A DNA stretch of 64,000 nucleotides from Talpa occidentalis (lineage: Eukaryota > Chordata > Mammalia > Eulipotyphla > Talpidae). The first letter of the stretch is position 1; every line of letters begins with the position of its first letter. The stretch is taken from positions 66,415,782 through 66,479,781 of the forward strand of contig NW_023601543.1 in the NCBI RefSeq assembly GCF_014898055.3, read 5' to 3'. Shown here in pieces: positions 1-11,823 of this stretch. Under the pieces are notes generated by a model that saw only the letters and a list, made by a program, of their open reading frames with translations, did no database searches and was not told where the DNA came from. The position numbers and the translations under genes were made by a program.

Positions 1-120
1 CAAACAAAAGCAAAGGCACTGGGTTCCAAATGCAAAAATCAAAAAAAAAAAAAAAAAAAGGCACTATACTTATCTAGCATCAGACCACATGATGGAAAAC
101 CTAAAAGACTACAAGCCCAG

Positions 121-431
121 GGCTTCCCCGGTGGCGCAGCGGTTGAGCGCTGGGTTGTGAAGCTGCCCGCAGCCTCTGCAGTGCCGGTTCGATCCCCGGC
201 TGCTCCCCGGCCACCGGAGGAGGGTCCCACATGGCGCGCAGACCTCTCCCGCAGCCCGCTGCTCCCCTCAGCAGTGTACTTCGGTCCTTCTGCCTGCTCT
301 GCTCCCCGCTCTGGCTCTGGTGAATTCTCTCACCCTCCTGCACTTCTGACTGTACCCAGTGCATGTATAAACAAACAAACAAACAAACAAATAAATAAAT
401 AAACATGCCTCTAAAAAAAAAAAAAAAAGAA
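121..431 (+). mobile_element. tRNA-derived SINE, Rhin-like, subfamily A
   Basis: Complete SINE. The head GGCTTCCCCGGTGGCGCAGCGG and the GGTTCGATCCC motif correspond to tRNA-like A and B boxes, so it would be transcribed by RNA polymerase III and mobilised in trans by L1. The body ends in an AAAC/AAAT repeat, then CATGCCTCTA and poly(A). It is flanked by an 11-bp target-site duplication TACAAGCCCAG (110-120 and 432-442). The apparent ORFs on both strands here are SINE shadows. Confidence 0.93.
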
Positions 432-442
432 TACAAGCCCAG

Positions 443-1180
443 AAAACCTACATATAGGACACAGAATTTGAGGACCCAACAGACAAAGGTTTCAGAATAA
501 CAAGTATATGAAAGCTCAATGAAATTCTGTAAGGACAAGTAACCACAGAAAGGCAGGTACAGGATCCTGGGAAATAGATTCAGGAAAAAAATAGTTCCTC
601 ATTAAAGAGATTGAGAATACATATTTACATACACACTCACACACACACACACAAAGAGCTACTAAATGAAATGAAAAATATGGAAAGCACATTAAAGAAA
701 GTTAAGCAAGTTTAAGAGAGAATTTCAGAAATAGAAGATACAAGTGTGCAAATGACCCCGGTGAAAGAAAAGAATGCGACAAGAGCCTCTCAAACCTAAG
801 GAAAGAACTGAAACTTGGAAGTGCAGGAAGCTGAAAAAAAACAAAACAAAACCAAATATCTAAATGAAAGTGACATTGACCAAAACACATTATTGCACCA
901 TGATCTGTGCCTCAGGAGGCTGACCTCTCTCTACTGTATCAACTAGGCTCTTTCCTGGTTGGTTTTAGGCAAAGCTAGACATCAGAGATCAGGGTCTAAG
1001 GGTCTCCTGTCTCTTGGGCCAGGATTTTACAGTGACATTTCCCCCCAAGGCCTTCATTTCCTTTTCGATGGCCCTCACCTCCAGCTATCAGTTCCCTAGG
1101 TTTCAGGTAGCTGACTTCCCTTATCTCTTCAGGCCTAACTGCTCTTTGAGCTCCCTAGTTACTAGCCCCAGGATACTTTA
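443..1180. other. A-rich unclassified interval, no gene
   Basis: No coding signal. The sequence at 650-880 is purine-rich and could be a very old L1 ORF1 remnant, but I cannot align it. A short (CA)n tract lies at about 637-652. Nothing else is recognisable. Confidence 0.4.
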
Positions 1181-1345
1181 CCACGCCTTGTCAGTTCCCC
1201 TTAAGTCTACCTTTCACTAAATCTCAATTTGTCATTTCTGAATGGGGCATCTACTTCATGTCATCAAACTGACTGCTACATCTCCCCATGTGACACAATG
1301 TTTCGCCCCTAATCAGTGCTTAATAAATGTTTCTTGCTGTTACTG
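1181..1345 (+). mobile_element. Possible L2-type LINE 3' end
   Basis: The stretch ends in CAGTGCTTAATAAATGTTTCTTG. This is the usual end of the ancient L2/CR1 3' tail, which resembles 'agtgcctggcacatag...caataaatatttgttga'. The upstream part is too diverged to define the left boundary. Confidence 0.4.
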
Positions 1346-1642
1346 TTTTTATATGGAGAATGTAGTAAATCTGCCAAAATTCAGGCCTCTCAATTTCAAG
1401 CCAGCGGCCCTTACATTTCATGGTATTTTGAGCACTGGAGAATTTCTAGTAATTGTCTATCTTTCCACAGTTTCAGTTTTAAGAGTACAATTGTGATGAT
1501 TAGAGGGGCCAGCATATGGGGATATATTTCCACACGTTCAAAGCTTAGAACTGAAAAATAGTATAAGATCTTATCAACATCAAATCTAATAAATGTCAAC
1601 ATTTTTATACTGTAGAAGAATTTGTCAAAACTACTTTTGCTG

Positions 1643-1923
1643 CTTGGGCCTCCCCTGGAGGCACAGGCAGTGGAGCGCCACACTGTGAATCTGTCCGCAG
1701 CTTCTGCAGCACCAGTTTGATCCTGGCCGGCCGGCAAGGGTCCCACATGGCGCTGCAGACCTCTCCTGTCGCGCCCGCTGCTCCCCTCAGCAGTGTATTT
1801 TGTCAGTCTGCCTGTTCTGTTCCCCGCTCTGTCTTTGATGAATCCTCTCATCCTCCCTCGCATCTGGCCTGTACTCTGGTTCTTGTATAAATAAATAAAC
1901 AAACAAACAAACAAACAAACAAA

Positions 1924-1966
<43 letters not shown>

Positions 1967-1989
1967 ATCTATCTTTAAAAAAAACAAAC
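1643..1989 (+). mobile_element. tRNA-derived SINE with long (AAAC)n(AAAT)n tail
   Basis: The head is GGGCCTCCCCTGGAGGCACAGGCAGTGGAGCGCC, and the 3' tail at 1888-1989 is an expanded AAAC/AAAT microsatellite. The TSD AACTACTTTTGCTG is at 1629-1642 and again at 1990-2003. The body is somewhat diverged from the other copies (TGTCGCGCCCGC, TGTATTTTGTCAGTCTGCC), so it is probably an older subfamily. Confidence 0.92.
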
Positions 1990-2003
1990 AACTACTTTTG
2001 CTG

Positions 2004-2430
2004 ATATGTGCCATTCTCACTGGTGTAAGATGGTATCTCAGTGCAGTTTTGATTTGCATTTCCCTGATTACAAGTGATGTTGTACATTTTTTCATATGCC
2101 TGCTGGCCATTTGCATTTCCTCTTTGGAGAAGTGTCTTTTTAGCTCTTTGACTGGGTTGCTTACTTTGTTTTTGTTGAATCTCATTAGCTCTTTGTAGAT
2201 TTTTGTGATCAGTCCTTTATCATTGGTGTTGTGTGCAAAAATTTTCTCCCAATCCGTGGGGTGTTTCTTTGTTTTGGTTACTGTCTCTTTTGCTGTACAG
2301 AAGCTCTTTAATTTAGGATCAAAACAAGAGTGGTGAGAATTGTATGGGAACTATAACCAAGATGAAAATGCATACATTGTGCAAAAATGAAAAATTATGT
2401 AAAAAATATATAAAATTAAAAAATAAAATA
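2004..2430. mobile_element. 5'-inverted, truncated L1 insertion
   Basis: Two parts in opposite orientation. Positions 2004 to about 2312 are antisense L1 ORF2 and closely match the full-length L1 at 44072-44385. From about 2313 to 2430 the sequence is sense L1 3'UTR (ATTGTATGGGAACTATAACC...) ending in A-rich DNA. This head-to-tail inversion is the mark of twin priming during target-primed reverse transcription. The TSD AACTACTTTTGCTG flanks it at 1990-2003 and 2431-2444. Confidence 0.9.
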
Positions 2431-2604
2431 AACTACTTTTGCTGAGACTATTCATCTAGTTGGAATTCTTTGTATTTTCATTTTGTGTTAGGGACATATT
2501 CTCTGTTATTTGTCTTTGAGTTTTTAAGTTTTTAAGACCCATGTCTATATGCTTTTCAATGTAATCATCACTATACAGAATTATCTTCCTCCTGTTATTT
2601 ATTC

Positions 2605-2740
2605 ATGTACCTAAAGTTTACTGACAGCATTGTGGTCTCCTTGAAAGCAGAGACCATATATTTTATGTTTTATTATCATCTATAATTCTTAGCACAGTAT
2701 TTGACCCATGGCAAAAGAGTAATAGATATTTATTGAAATA
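2605..2740 (+). mobile_element. L2-type LINE 3' end
   Basis: The order 'gtctccttgaaagcagagaccatatattt...cttagcacagtatttgacccatgg...aatagatatttattgaa' follows the L2 3'-end consensus: ctccttgagggcagggacc, then gcacagtgcctggcacat, then caataaatatttgttga. It is old and has no visible TSD. Confidence 0.65.
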
Positions 2741-5585
2741 CGAAGTGTAGGATATCAGATTAGGGGATAAGATTAAGTCTATGTGTTGCTGTGTATGTGT
2801 GTCTATGAAATGTTTAGGCAATACTAGAAGATTATGCTATTCAATCACAAAGTACTAAATAGTGTGGTACAGAATTCACAGAAACAATCCTTCATGGAAA
2901 CTAGATTAGTCATATAGGCATTAAAGCATTCAAAGAAATAAAATGTCAATCTTGAGCTGTACCTTGGCATTTGTAGGAAATCTGGATAAGAAAAGAGGTT
3001 TACACAGGGAATTATATGCAACCGGCAAAAGACAATAGTTCCAAGTGAGCTAAATGTCATGAAAAAAAAATGTGGAATCAACCAATGATGAATGAAACGT
3101 TGAATACTTGACAGGATGTCAGACTGAAGGAGAGGGTAAGAGAGAGAGAGAAAAAGAGAGGAGAAAGAGGAGCAAGTGAAGGCTGTTAGGGTTTGGAGAG
3201 TTCAAAGAGTCTGGGAAGGCTGGGCCCAGTGGGTGATTGGCAGCCACTTTCAGTGGTGGGTGGAGCAGGGGAGACCTCTGCTGTGGTGGACTTCCCTCTT
3301 GATGGGATGGATCTAGAGCTGGGAGGTCAGAGAGGAAACAATGAATTTTAAATAATACAGCCTCATGGTCTCCTAATCCAAACATATAGGAAACAAGTAC
3401 TTTTCCACATAATCTATTCTTCATTATGGGCCCTGGGGCATAAGTGGACTGTGGGTCAGGATTGGAGTTTGGAAATTATGTGGGTAAATAGAAGCAGTGC
3501 AAAGAAGCCCTTTAGCTCTACATCTTTGAGAAATCCCTGGCTTCCTCTTCTAAATCCCCACCATCTACTACTCTCTGTGGACAGAGACTTCTACAGAGAA
3601 TGACTTTATAACAAAAATGAAAACCTGTATTATTTTGAGAAAGGCACAGAGAGATTCTCTTTATGCCAATAAACATCTTTCATCTTACGCTAATGAGTGA
3701 AATGTGGTAAGACAGCTGCATAAAGTCGCAGTGCTAAAATCATGTTTTCCCTTCCATAAATCCAACTCATGAGCAATGTGAGCCTGACGAAATGGCAAAC
3801 ACTTTCTCTTGCAGGAGCAGACCAAGAGCATCACACATGCTGAACAGAAGCACAAGTGGCAGAGCAAGATATGCCACAGCGAGGGTGGGTGACATTACGA
3901 AAATAGAAAATAGCAGTTATTCCAGCGGGCTTGCCACCCCAGCAAGATGGGATTGCCCTTCTTTCTGCCATGCCTACTCCCAGATTTTCGCTGGGCTTTC
4001 CACTGCACTGCCGAGCTGGCTCCGAAGTCAGACCCAAGATGTTCTATCACCGATTGTTTTCAGCACACACAGCACGACCTGCCTGCAGCTACGACGCTGC
4101 ACAGGCGCCTGACTGGTGAGAGCCAAGAACACACAGCGCACCTGTTTCTCACTGCGGGGAGGGAGGGAGGAGCACGTCACTATTTCCTCAGAGAGGGGAA
4201 CAAAGGAAAGCTTGTCACCAACTCGAACTCTGAGCAACTTAAGTCCAGGAAGGAGCCTCCAAGGGCCGTGTGGAGACGAAGTATCTCTAAGATCACAGAA
4301 GTCTTCTCATTCCAATTCATGGTGATATCTGGTGACAGAAGTTTCTCGGCATTGGGGCAATTTAGGGAACAATCAGCCAGATGATATGGGGGTGCTCACT
4401 ACTAGACGCCTGCTGCTGAGATAACACCCAGCTGTGATTTTATTTCCCTCTGTTTGGATAATACAATTCGTTCTTGCTGCACTAACTGAAATAGACTGCC
4501 AAAGAAAAGGCCGATTTGAAAGAATACACACTGAAAAAAAAATCAACATTCCCAACTCATCTTGACATCACTGCAGCAACAGGAACATATTTCCAAATAG
4601 CTGGAATAAAATGGCAGTAAATCCAAGAGACAAGGTTTGGCCTGGCCACACTTTGGCATCAGCATGAACACACAACCGTGAGGATGAGGACGGGAATGAG
4701 ATCCCACTGCAAAATGACGGATTTCTTGGAAACATAAAATGTCAAGCACAAAACACTCCCCACCATAGACAACGATCTTTTAAAAACTTCCAGAAACTCC
4801 TTCCCCTCCCTATTAATTTTCTACTAGCACAAAATAAAAAGGAGCCAAGTTGCTTTCATTTTAAAATCCTAATATTAGTCAACATATTTGCTCCTCGGGA
4901 AATAGGTTTGGCTCATAAATGAAGAGCTTTCCTTATTTTCCCTCCTTAATGGATATGATTACTCTACACACAGGGTGCCCTTATTGTCACACTTGTGCCA
5001 CACTGCTTGTGATTGTTACATACTTGATTTCTCCAATAGAGCTTTCTTGTCCTTTAGCATGTAATTTCAGCAAGCCCAAGTTTTTAGCACAGTGGATTCT
5101 GGGCAGAATTTAAGCAGAGACAGGGGTGAAAAATTCAGAGTTTGCCATGGTAATTCACCTCATGAATTTCATCTACTTCTAAAGCATATCCAATAGCATT
5201 AGGGTAGAGGATTTCTGAACAAAAGCCTGGCTACTTATTTTGAATATGAGCAAAATGACGGCGGAGCCTTAGCCTGGCACACCCAACATTTTTCCATGTT
5301 TCAAATATTTTTTTGAAATAAGACATACCTTTTTATTGCTGAACATGTGGTGACAATGTCATGCTTTTCCTGCAGAGATAGCCTACTTCTCTCATTTTTC
5401 CTATGGAAAAATATAGAAGAAAAAAATAAAAAGAGAACAGTAAGCAGAATTATTTGCAACCTCTATGTTGTCACTCAAATATTTTCTCACATCTCCTTTG
5501 CTAACTCTACCTTCAGACAGAAATTTGTACATTTCCCACATAAACAGAAAGGTAGAAGAGTTTAGAATTTCACCAAGCTAAATTG
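2741..5585. other. Unique non-coding DNA, no gene
   Basis: There is no ORF with homology and no splice-paired structure. Positions 3119-3180 are GA-rich. The block 3690-4560 has higher GC, few low-complexity runs and no repeat signature I recognise, so it is a candidate for conserved non-coding sequence. The short ORFs there overlap on both strands and look random. Confidence 0.5.
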
Positions 5586-5790
5586 AAAAAAATAGCTTTA
5601 CTGAAGTATAATTAATATGCAAAAACTGCATATATTTTAACGTACTCTATTTAATTAATTTGAATATATGCAAGCACCACCACCCTCAATGTACTAGACA
5701 TATCCATCTCAAGTTTCTTTATCTCTCTTTTATTTTGTGTGTGGTAAGAACAATTTAACATAAAATTTACTCTCTTATATTTTTAAAAGC
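5586..5790 (-). mobile_element. Old L1 3'UTR fragment, antisense
   Basis: 'aaaatagctttactgaagtataattaatatgcaaaaactgcatatattttaa' is the familiar reverse complement of old L1M-type 3'UTRs. The same motif recurs at 12893 and 40560 in the same orientation. Confidence 0.75.
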
Positions 5791-6360
5791 ATAAATACAG
5801 CATTTTTGATTATGGGCACTATGGCACACTGACGGTCGCAAATATATACGAAAACTTTAAGTGCTGATATGTAAATTGTCAGTTTTGATTATTGTGGTCC
5901 TACAATATTGTTGGTTATTTCAGTGGCTTGAGGTCTGCAGAACATGTTTCTGAAAAAATTAATGGGAAAAAGACCTCAAGTCACGCTAATGGATGGAACT
6001 TAAGAATGCAAATTTCTAAATGGAACTCAAGAGATTATTGGAGAACATGGTTTTTCATAAGTTTTGTTTGAAATAATGCTATTTTTTCCACTATATTGTT
6101 TTGTTTTGACTCAAGAAAAAATTTATTTTGACTGACCAGAATTTGCAGCATGTTACATTCTTGTAAGCAGAACTAACTTGCGTTTGTGTTTTCTCTCTCC
6201 TTGATTTCACCATAATATGAAAAAAATGGTAATAATTCTTATCACTCATGGCAGTGGGCTTACTTTTACATAATTTCAATATGGAATTTCATCTCCTCAA
6301 ACTAAAGAATTGGAAACATGTTTCATTTTGTGGCTTTGATTGAAATTATTCCAGGAGTTG
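5791..6360. other. AT-rich interval, nothing recognised
   Basis: AT-rich sequence with no coding signal and no repeat I can name. The 5' boundary of the ERV segment to the right must fall near its end. Confidence 0.4.
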
Positions 6361-7017
6361 AATTTGAGCTGAGCCAAGAAGAAGAAAACCTGCCACTTTG
6401 CTTGTAGGGTTCCAGAGACCTCCAATGAAGGTGGGGGAGCTTGCCTCCAGTGGCAGGACTGGACAACCCTGAGACTGTTAGCCCTGGAACATGGAGAAGA
6501 AGAAAGAGTGGAGTCTGCTAAGGCTGTGGACTTAATCCTGAAGCCTGTACAGACCAGATGTTAACAGCCCACTCCAAACCCATATGGACTATTCCAACAA
6601 AGACTACTAAATTGTTGCTTGCTTATTCTGCCTTGTGAGTTTATGCAAAAATAGAACAAACTGATTGGAAGTGGACTTAGTTTGTAAAATTATTTTGCTC
6701 TACTATTAGAATTGGGATCAAGGTGGAGAGAAATTGATTTTAAACAAGTTGGCCCCGTTTTAAGATTTTTCTTGCTGGGAATTTTCTGATATTCTGTTTG
6801 CTGCTTTGTTTGAACAAAGCCTCTAGATTTTTTTTCCTTTTGGCTTGGACTGATGAATTATTTTTCAGAAGTGGAGGAAGGACTTTGCCACACTGGACAT
6901 CCATGGAGAATGCCTGGTGACTGTTGTTCTTCTAGAATGCACTGGAACCCTGCAAAAGACTATCTCTAGATCTTCGCCACTATAGAAATGGCTGGAAGAA
7001 AATAAAAAGGGGGGGAT
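6361..7017 (+). mobile_element. ERV internal 3' region ending in a polypurine tract
   Basis: This block sits directly upstream of an LTR and ends in AAAATAAAAAGGGGGGGA (about 7000-7016). That has the composition and position of a retroviral polypurine tract, where plus-strand synthesis is primed. No gag, pol or env reading frame survives, so the content is either 3' non-coding or too decayed to read. The left boundary is a guess based on a change in composition. It is an old endogenous copy. Confidence 0.6.
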
Positions 7018-7548
7018 TGTAACAGTGTAATCCCCATAGAAAGGGGAGGTTCCGGGTTCCCTAACCTACCTCAGGAAGGGTGGAGCTGAGTAGAGAGGGG
7101 AAGCTAAAAAGGACTTGAGAAGGCTGGGAGAAGACTTGAGGAGGAACATGGAACAGAGACATGTGACGAAGGAGCAACACTTGTTTCCTGGATTTGGGGC
7201 TTGTACAGGGACTTGGGGGACATGGAAGACACTTGAAAGAGACAGAGACGTGGGTGAGAGACCTGTGGGGAGGCTGACAATGGCAGCCTTTATCTTGATT
7301 TGCATTTTAATTTTGCTCCTTTCCATCCAAACTTGCCTTTTGCCCCTTTCTTATAGTTCACCACCAGAAGGTGCATTAAATCTTGTGGCAAGCTTTTGGG
7401 CCTCGGCGGCCCTGCTTTAGGCCAAGCCTGATTGGCTGGGCATTTAGCCATGAGGGGATAGGTAACTTTGGGTGTTTGATTGTAAACTATTATGTTCTCT
7501 TCTTTCTACTGCACATTAATTCTATTAAAGTTGCTTTCCATTGAAAAT
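7018..7548 (+). mobile_element. ERV 3' LTR, U3-R only
   Basis: The segment starts TGTAACAG right after the polypurine tract and is colinear with the LTR at 61927-62552. Shared blocks include 'ggggaggctgacaatggcagc', 'cttttgggcctcggcggccctgcttt' and 'taactttgggtg'. The poly(A) signal ATTAAA lies at 7525-7530. The copy stops about 18 nt later, where its relative continues for about another 110 nt as U5. The 101-residue ORF at 7115-7420 is LTR sequence, not a gene. Confidence 0.8.
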
Positions 7549-7562
7549 TAAAAAAAAAAAAA
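7549..7562 (+). repeat. Poly(A) at the end of the ERV LTR
   Basis: An A-run follows directly after the expected polyadenylation point of the LTR, about 20 nt past ATTAAA. It marks the junction with L1 sequence on the right. Confidence 0.75.
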
Positions 7563-7758
7563 CAAGGAATTTCTGCCATTTGCAACAACATGAATTAAAT
7601 TGGAGAACATTATACTAATTGTAGTAAGCCAAACACAGAAAAACAAATACTGTATGATCTCACTTTTATGTGGACTGAAAAACAATGAAGTATAGAAACA
7701 ATGTAGAATGGTGGTTGTATTGCATACCTGAAATCCTCTAAGTGGTAAATCATCATTG

Positions 7759-7800
<42 letters not shown>

Positions 7801-7920
7801 TGGTAACTAAGCAAGGTGATTATATGTTAATTAGTCTGATTATGGTGATTATTTCAAAAACTATCTGTATACCTTATATATAATTTTTATTTGCCAATTA
7901 TACATCAATAAAACTGGAAA
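7563..7920 (+). mobile_element. Old L1 3' end, sense
   Basis: 'catttgcaacaacatgaattaaa...agtaagccaaacacagaaaaacaaatactgtatgatctcactt' is the C-terminal end of L1 ORF2. It is followed by a 3'UTR-like segment ending 'atacatcaataaaactgg'. A (CA)n run interrupts it. Confidence 0.8.
7764..7798 (+). repeat. (CA)n microsatellite
   Basis: About 17 uninterrupted CA units. The Val-Cys repeats of ORFs read on the opposite strand are artefacts of this tract. Confidence 0.98.
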
Positions 7921-9180
7921 CAAATTAACATGTTCTATTTGAAAGACAACTCAAATTCATTTGCCTAGCACAGCTATATATAATTTCCTACAGAGCAGAA
8001 ATTTCCCACTGTGTTAAATTTTGAAATGTATTTAAAGAGGAGAAAGATAATAGCACTTTACTATCATTTGCTGGTAAAAATTGCCTGTAAAATAATTTAT
8101 GGAGTGGGAAAAATGGGATTTTAATAATACGGAATATAAACTAGGCTCTGTTAAGATCTAGTATTTATACAACATTAGGGGACATTTAGTGTGTACATAT
8201 GTTTAATACTATATTCTGTGTTATATCAGCGTTTTTATTAAAGACCCTAGAGCATTTTAAATAGGCTTATTAAAATTTCAGTTTTCTACTCTGATTAGGG
8301 AAATGCTCACATCTTATATCTGGTATTTCTTTCATAATTCTAGAATAATTATAATAGAGAATTGCACAGCAAGCAAATCAGACTGTTGATTGGAAAAATG
8401 GAAATAGTCATTAAGATGACCACAGACTAGGAAATTTTATTAATTTCAAATACCTGCATATAAAACATATACTATCTCCATCTGTTTTGTTCTTTAACCC
8501 CGAAAGGTAAATAAAGCAAGTCTCCAGGGATGAAGATCTTCTGGACAGTGCTGTCTTGCTCAATGTTAACAGTCAAATGTTCTTTGAGCAATGAAAACAA
8601 TCAGAGAACCCCCACCCCCAACACTCAGATCATGTATGATACACTAGATACGACGTCAAGATACATGTCAAGATACAATGTCCAAAATACTAGTGCTATG
8701 TTGTTTTGCTATCACAGATTGATGCTATTATCACAATGTCTTCATCTATCAGTTCTCCCTGATCTAACAGGTTAGTTACTATATGTCTTCCTCTGTAAAC
8801 TATGATGAACTTGATTTTGCCGAGGCATCCAATTGTCTGAGAGGTAACTGTATGAAGAACTAGGTGATATTCATTCATTTTCTAAATTGAATTATGACAC
8901 TAGGCGGCAGTCTTGCAAGTCCGGTATTGTCCTAAGTATTTTCCAAATCTTAGGCTGTGAAACATCAGCCTTATGAAGCCAATTTATAGAGTTATTTCTT
9001 ATCCCACCTATGTAGCACTTTAGGCTTTTAATCTTACTTCTCAGTGGTATAAGAAAAATAGTACTACTTTCCTATAGAAAACGACAATTTTCAAGACCAC
9101 CGCTTATTATTTCATGCAGAAGTTATTCCAATATTTTTCTTATTAGCCTCATTAGGCAACTGCCAGTAGGCTTTCTGTTT
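7921..9180. other. AT-rich unique DNA, no gene
   Basis: No gene evidence. 'cggtattgtcctaagtattttcc...atgaagccaatttatagagttatttcttatccca' at 8920-9000 faintly recalls an L2/MIR core, but I do not call it as a feature. Confidence 0.4.
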
Positions 9181-9325
9181 TTAGATATTTCATACATATG
9201 GATTATACAGTATGTGATCTTTTCTGTCTGACTTCTTTCATTCAGGATAATATTTCAGAGATCTGCCTATATATGTACATTTCAGTACTGCACTCCTTTT
9301 TAACGGCAGAATTGTACATATTGAA
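9181..9325 (-). mobile_element. Old L1 fragment, antisense
   Basis: 'ctgacttctttcattcaggataatatttcagagatctgcc...cagtactgcactcctttttaacggcagaattgtacat' matches the antisense 3' end of old L1 ORF2/3'UTR ('tggcttctttcactcagcataatg...tcagtacttcattcctttttatggctgaat'). Confidence 0.7.
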
Positions 9326-9690
9326 AACATATGTGACAATGGATCAGTATATGTACCATGGTGAGGGAGCTGCTATGTTAGATTCAAAAACCAAACCGAG
9401 AAGAGAAGCAGGTTATCTATGAATGGTTTAGCACCAGATACCCCATGAACATGCACTGCATGATGGGAGTTGCTTCCCTATCTGACTGCATTCCTAAGGG
9501 ACTCTCCACTCTGGGTCCTAATCCTGGTACAGAGTGGGGAATGCCACACCACACAGCCATGTATAACAGCCTGCGTGTGAGGACAAGAAGAGACTAGCTA
9601 TTTAAGAATAACTGAAATTGTACATATTAAATGTGTGCAGTTCTGGTATCTCATTTATATCTCAATAAAGTTGTTTTAAAAAGAGAATTG
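9326..9690 (+). other. Unclassified segment ending in an AATAAA-like tail
   Basis: Contains 'gaaattgtacatattaaatgtgtgcagttctggtatctcatttatatctcaataaagttgttttaaaaag', which looks like the 3' tail of an old L1 or DNA element. No coding potential is visible. Confidence 0.35.
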
Positions 9691-11811
9691 TTTCTCTGGG
9701 ATAGCCAAGAATGGATGTAGCTATAATCAGACAAAATGCAGTGGGTATTTAAATTAGTCATTTATTCATCAATAAAGATCAATAGGTTCCTTCTAAGAAA
9801 GGTGCCACTTCACCACAAATCCATGCTAAGTGGTGATCTTCTCTAATATTGTTGAAATTGCATTCTCTTTCACAGTATAGCCCTAAGAACATGAGTTCCC
9901 ATGAATCACTGCATCCTCATCACAAAGAATTGCTGCTAATCCTTCTGGCTATAGCCCAACTCCTTCAGTAATCTTTCTCCACAGAACCAAAATGAATAAT
10001 AAGCATGTTCCCTGTGCCATTCAGCTCCTACATATCTCCACCCACCTATCTTCTGTCCAAAACCAAAAATATAAACCTACATACACTTTAAAATATGTTA
10101 GTGGATTTAATTTAGAATTCTATACCAGAATGTGAATCCTTTTTTAAATCTCATAAATATTTCCCAATGCCAATATTGGCCATTTCTCCTAAAACTGGAC
10201 AGAAAACGACTTTTTGTTTTTGAATTATTTTGGTGTGACTATAAATACTAAAAGAATCATATGTAAAATTATTCAAAAACCCTTCCCTGTGAGTTTATAT
10301 TATTGCAGCTGCTCTTAATATATTCAAAAAGAAAAGGTTATGTTTCCTATAAAATGGGAAGCTATTTATTGTAAGTCAGGGAGTTCGTATGAAGAAAATT
10401 GTTAATTCTCAGTCATTCAAAGATCCGAGCCATCTGTCAAGGAAAACATTAAGGGAAGCATTAGGAGTACTTGATTTTCACAGACTAGAGTGAAGTGTCA
10501 GGGAAGAAATTAACACCATTTCTGTGATGTAAATAGCATTTAACAACATTAGAGAACCTGCAGGGCCACAGATTATGAAAAATATCCTGGGTAGCCTCAA
10601 CAAGGACAGAAAACTTCCACTTGAAGGGTAATATCGAGTGAGAACAAGGTTCAAAAGAACCAGCATTAATTGGGAACTTCTAAGGTAGTCCTCAAATCAG
10701 TATGATTGAAATGCTAAGAAAGAAATCTTTGATAATTTTTTCAGTTAATGGGTAAAAGTGAGCATTTTGTGACAAGAACGCACATCAGGGGAAGTACAGA
10801 CAGGTAGAGGGAGAAAAGCCTATAATCAGAAATGAAAAAAAAAAGGAAGTTCAAAGATTTAATTACTTTAATGGGAATGGTTATTCTATTGATTATCCCA
10901 TCGTTCACTTTTTTCCTTCAAAACCTCTTGTGTGTAGAAGAGGATTCATGTGACTGCATAAGACAATGATAAATCCATCTTTCCCACCTAAGGTCAAACA
11001 CTTGGCTTCTAAAATCCTTAGAGGGTAATAATGCTCTAAAGATTTTTCAGGTATAAGAAATCCAGAAACTGATAGAAAAGTGAAAATAATTTGACTAAAT
11101 GATATTTTTATTGCTCCAGTGGGAGGAAAATACAAATAACTCAACTACTTTAATAAGGTTTAACATTCATTTAAATAATCTTCATAATTCATTTATTTTT
11201 TACTATCATGAAACCACTAGAAATCTGATCCCCAACGTAGAGACAGAAATAATAGGGATGACACCGAATAAAAAAATACTATTGGGAAAATTATTGCTTA
11301 AAGTAAAGAGAACACAGATTTTAGACAGTAAATGATAGCCTTGGCTTGACACTTTTGTAAAGACTTTCATTTTGTAGCAACCATATAGGTGGGGTAGCCA
11401 ACAAAATTTATTTCTCATCTTATAAGAGGGTAAGTTCCTTGTGAAAACAACCTGCGGTTTTGTATAAATGGAACCATTGTAATATATTTTAAAATTTATA
11501 AATGAAAGTATTTTTTCCTCTCAACCAGTCAGTAGGCTAAAATATACTATTTTTCATTTGTTTTCAGTTTTTTTTTTTTTTTTGGTCATATCATTGAACC
11601 ATACACACAGATCCATTAGCACCTAATGATTATGGTAGCTGCAAAATACTTCACTTAAAAGTTTGTCTCAACATATTTATTTAGAAGTAGGGAGTAAAGT
11701 ATACTCTGTTATTTGAGATGCTCTGTTATTTGTAAGAGATCTTAACAGAACATGGTCATTGCCTCCTGGACACTGAAGTCCAGCAGTGGAAACATATGCT
11801 AACGGATGCTT
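9691..11811. other. AT-rich unique DNA, no gene
   Basis: No recognisable gene or repeat. There is a T-run at 11569-11583. The small ORFs at 10478-11418 overlap on both strands and have low-complexity composition. Confidence 0.45.
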
Positions 11812-11823
11812 CAAATTTACCCC

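Noticed and set aside
121..200. tRNA gene from the SINE heads
   Set aside because: A and B box-like sequences are present but there is no cloverleaf with a proper anticodon arm and acceptor stem; the unit continues into a SINE body.
101..538. 145-codon minus ORF
   Set aside because: It runs through the SINE at 121-431; the same peptide recurs at every copy (for example 25830 and 28578), so it is a repeat translation, not a gene.
7115..7420. 101-codon ORF in the LTR as a gene
   Set aside because: The equivalent frame is broken in the related LTR at 61927, so it is fortuitous.
7548..7814. Val-Cys repeat ORFs
   Set aside because: Antisense reading of the (CA)n tract.
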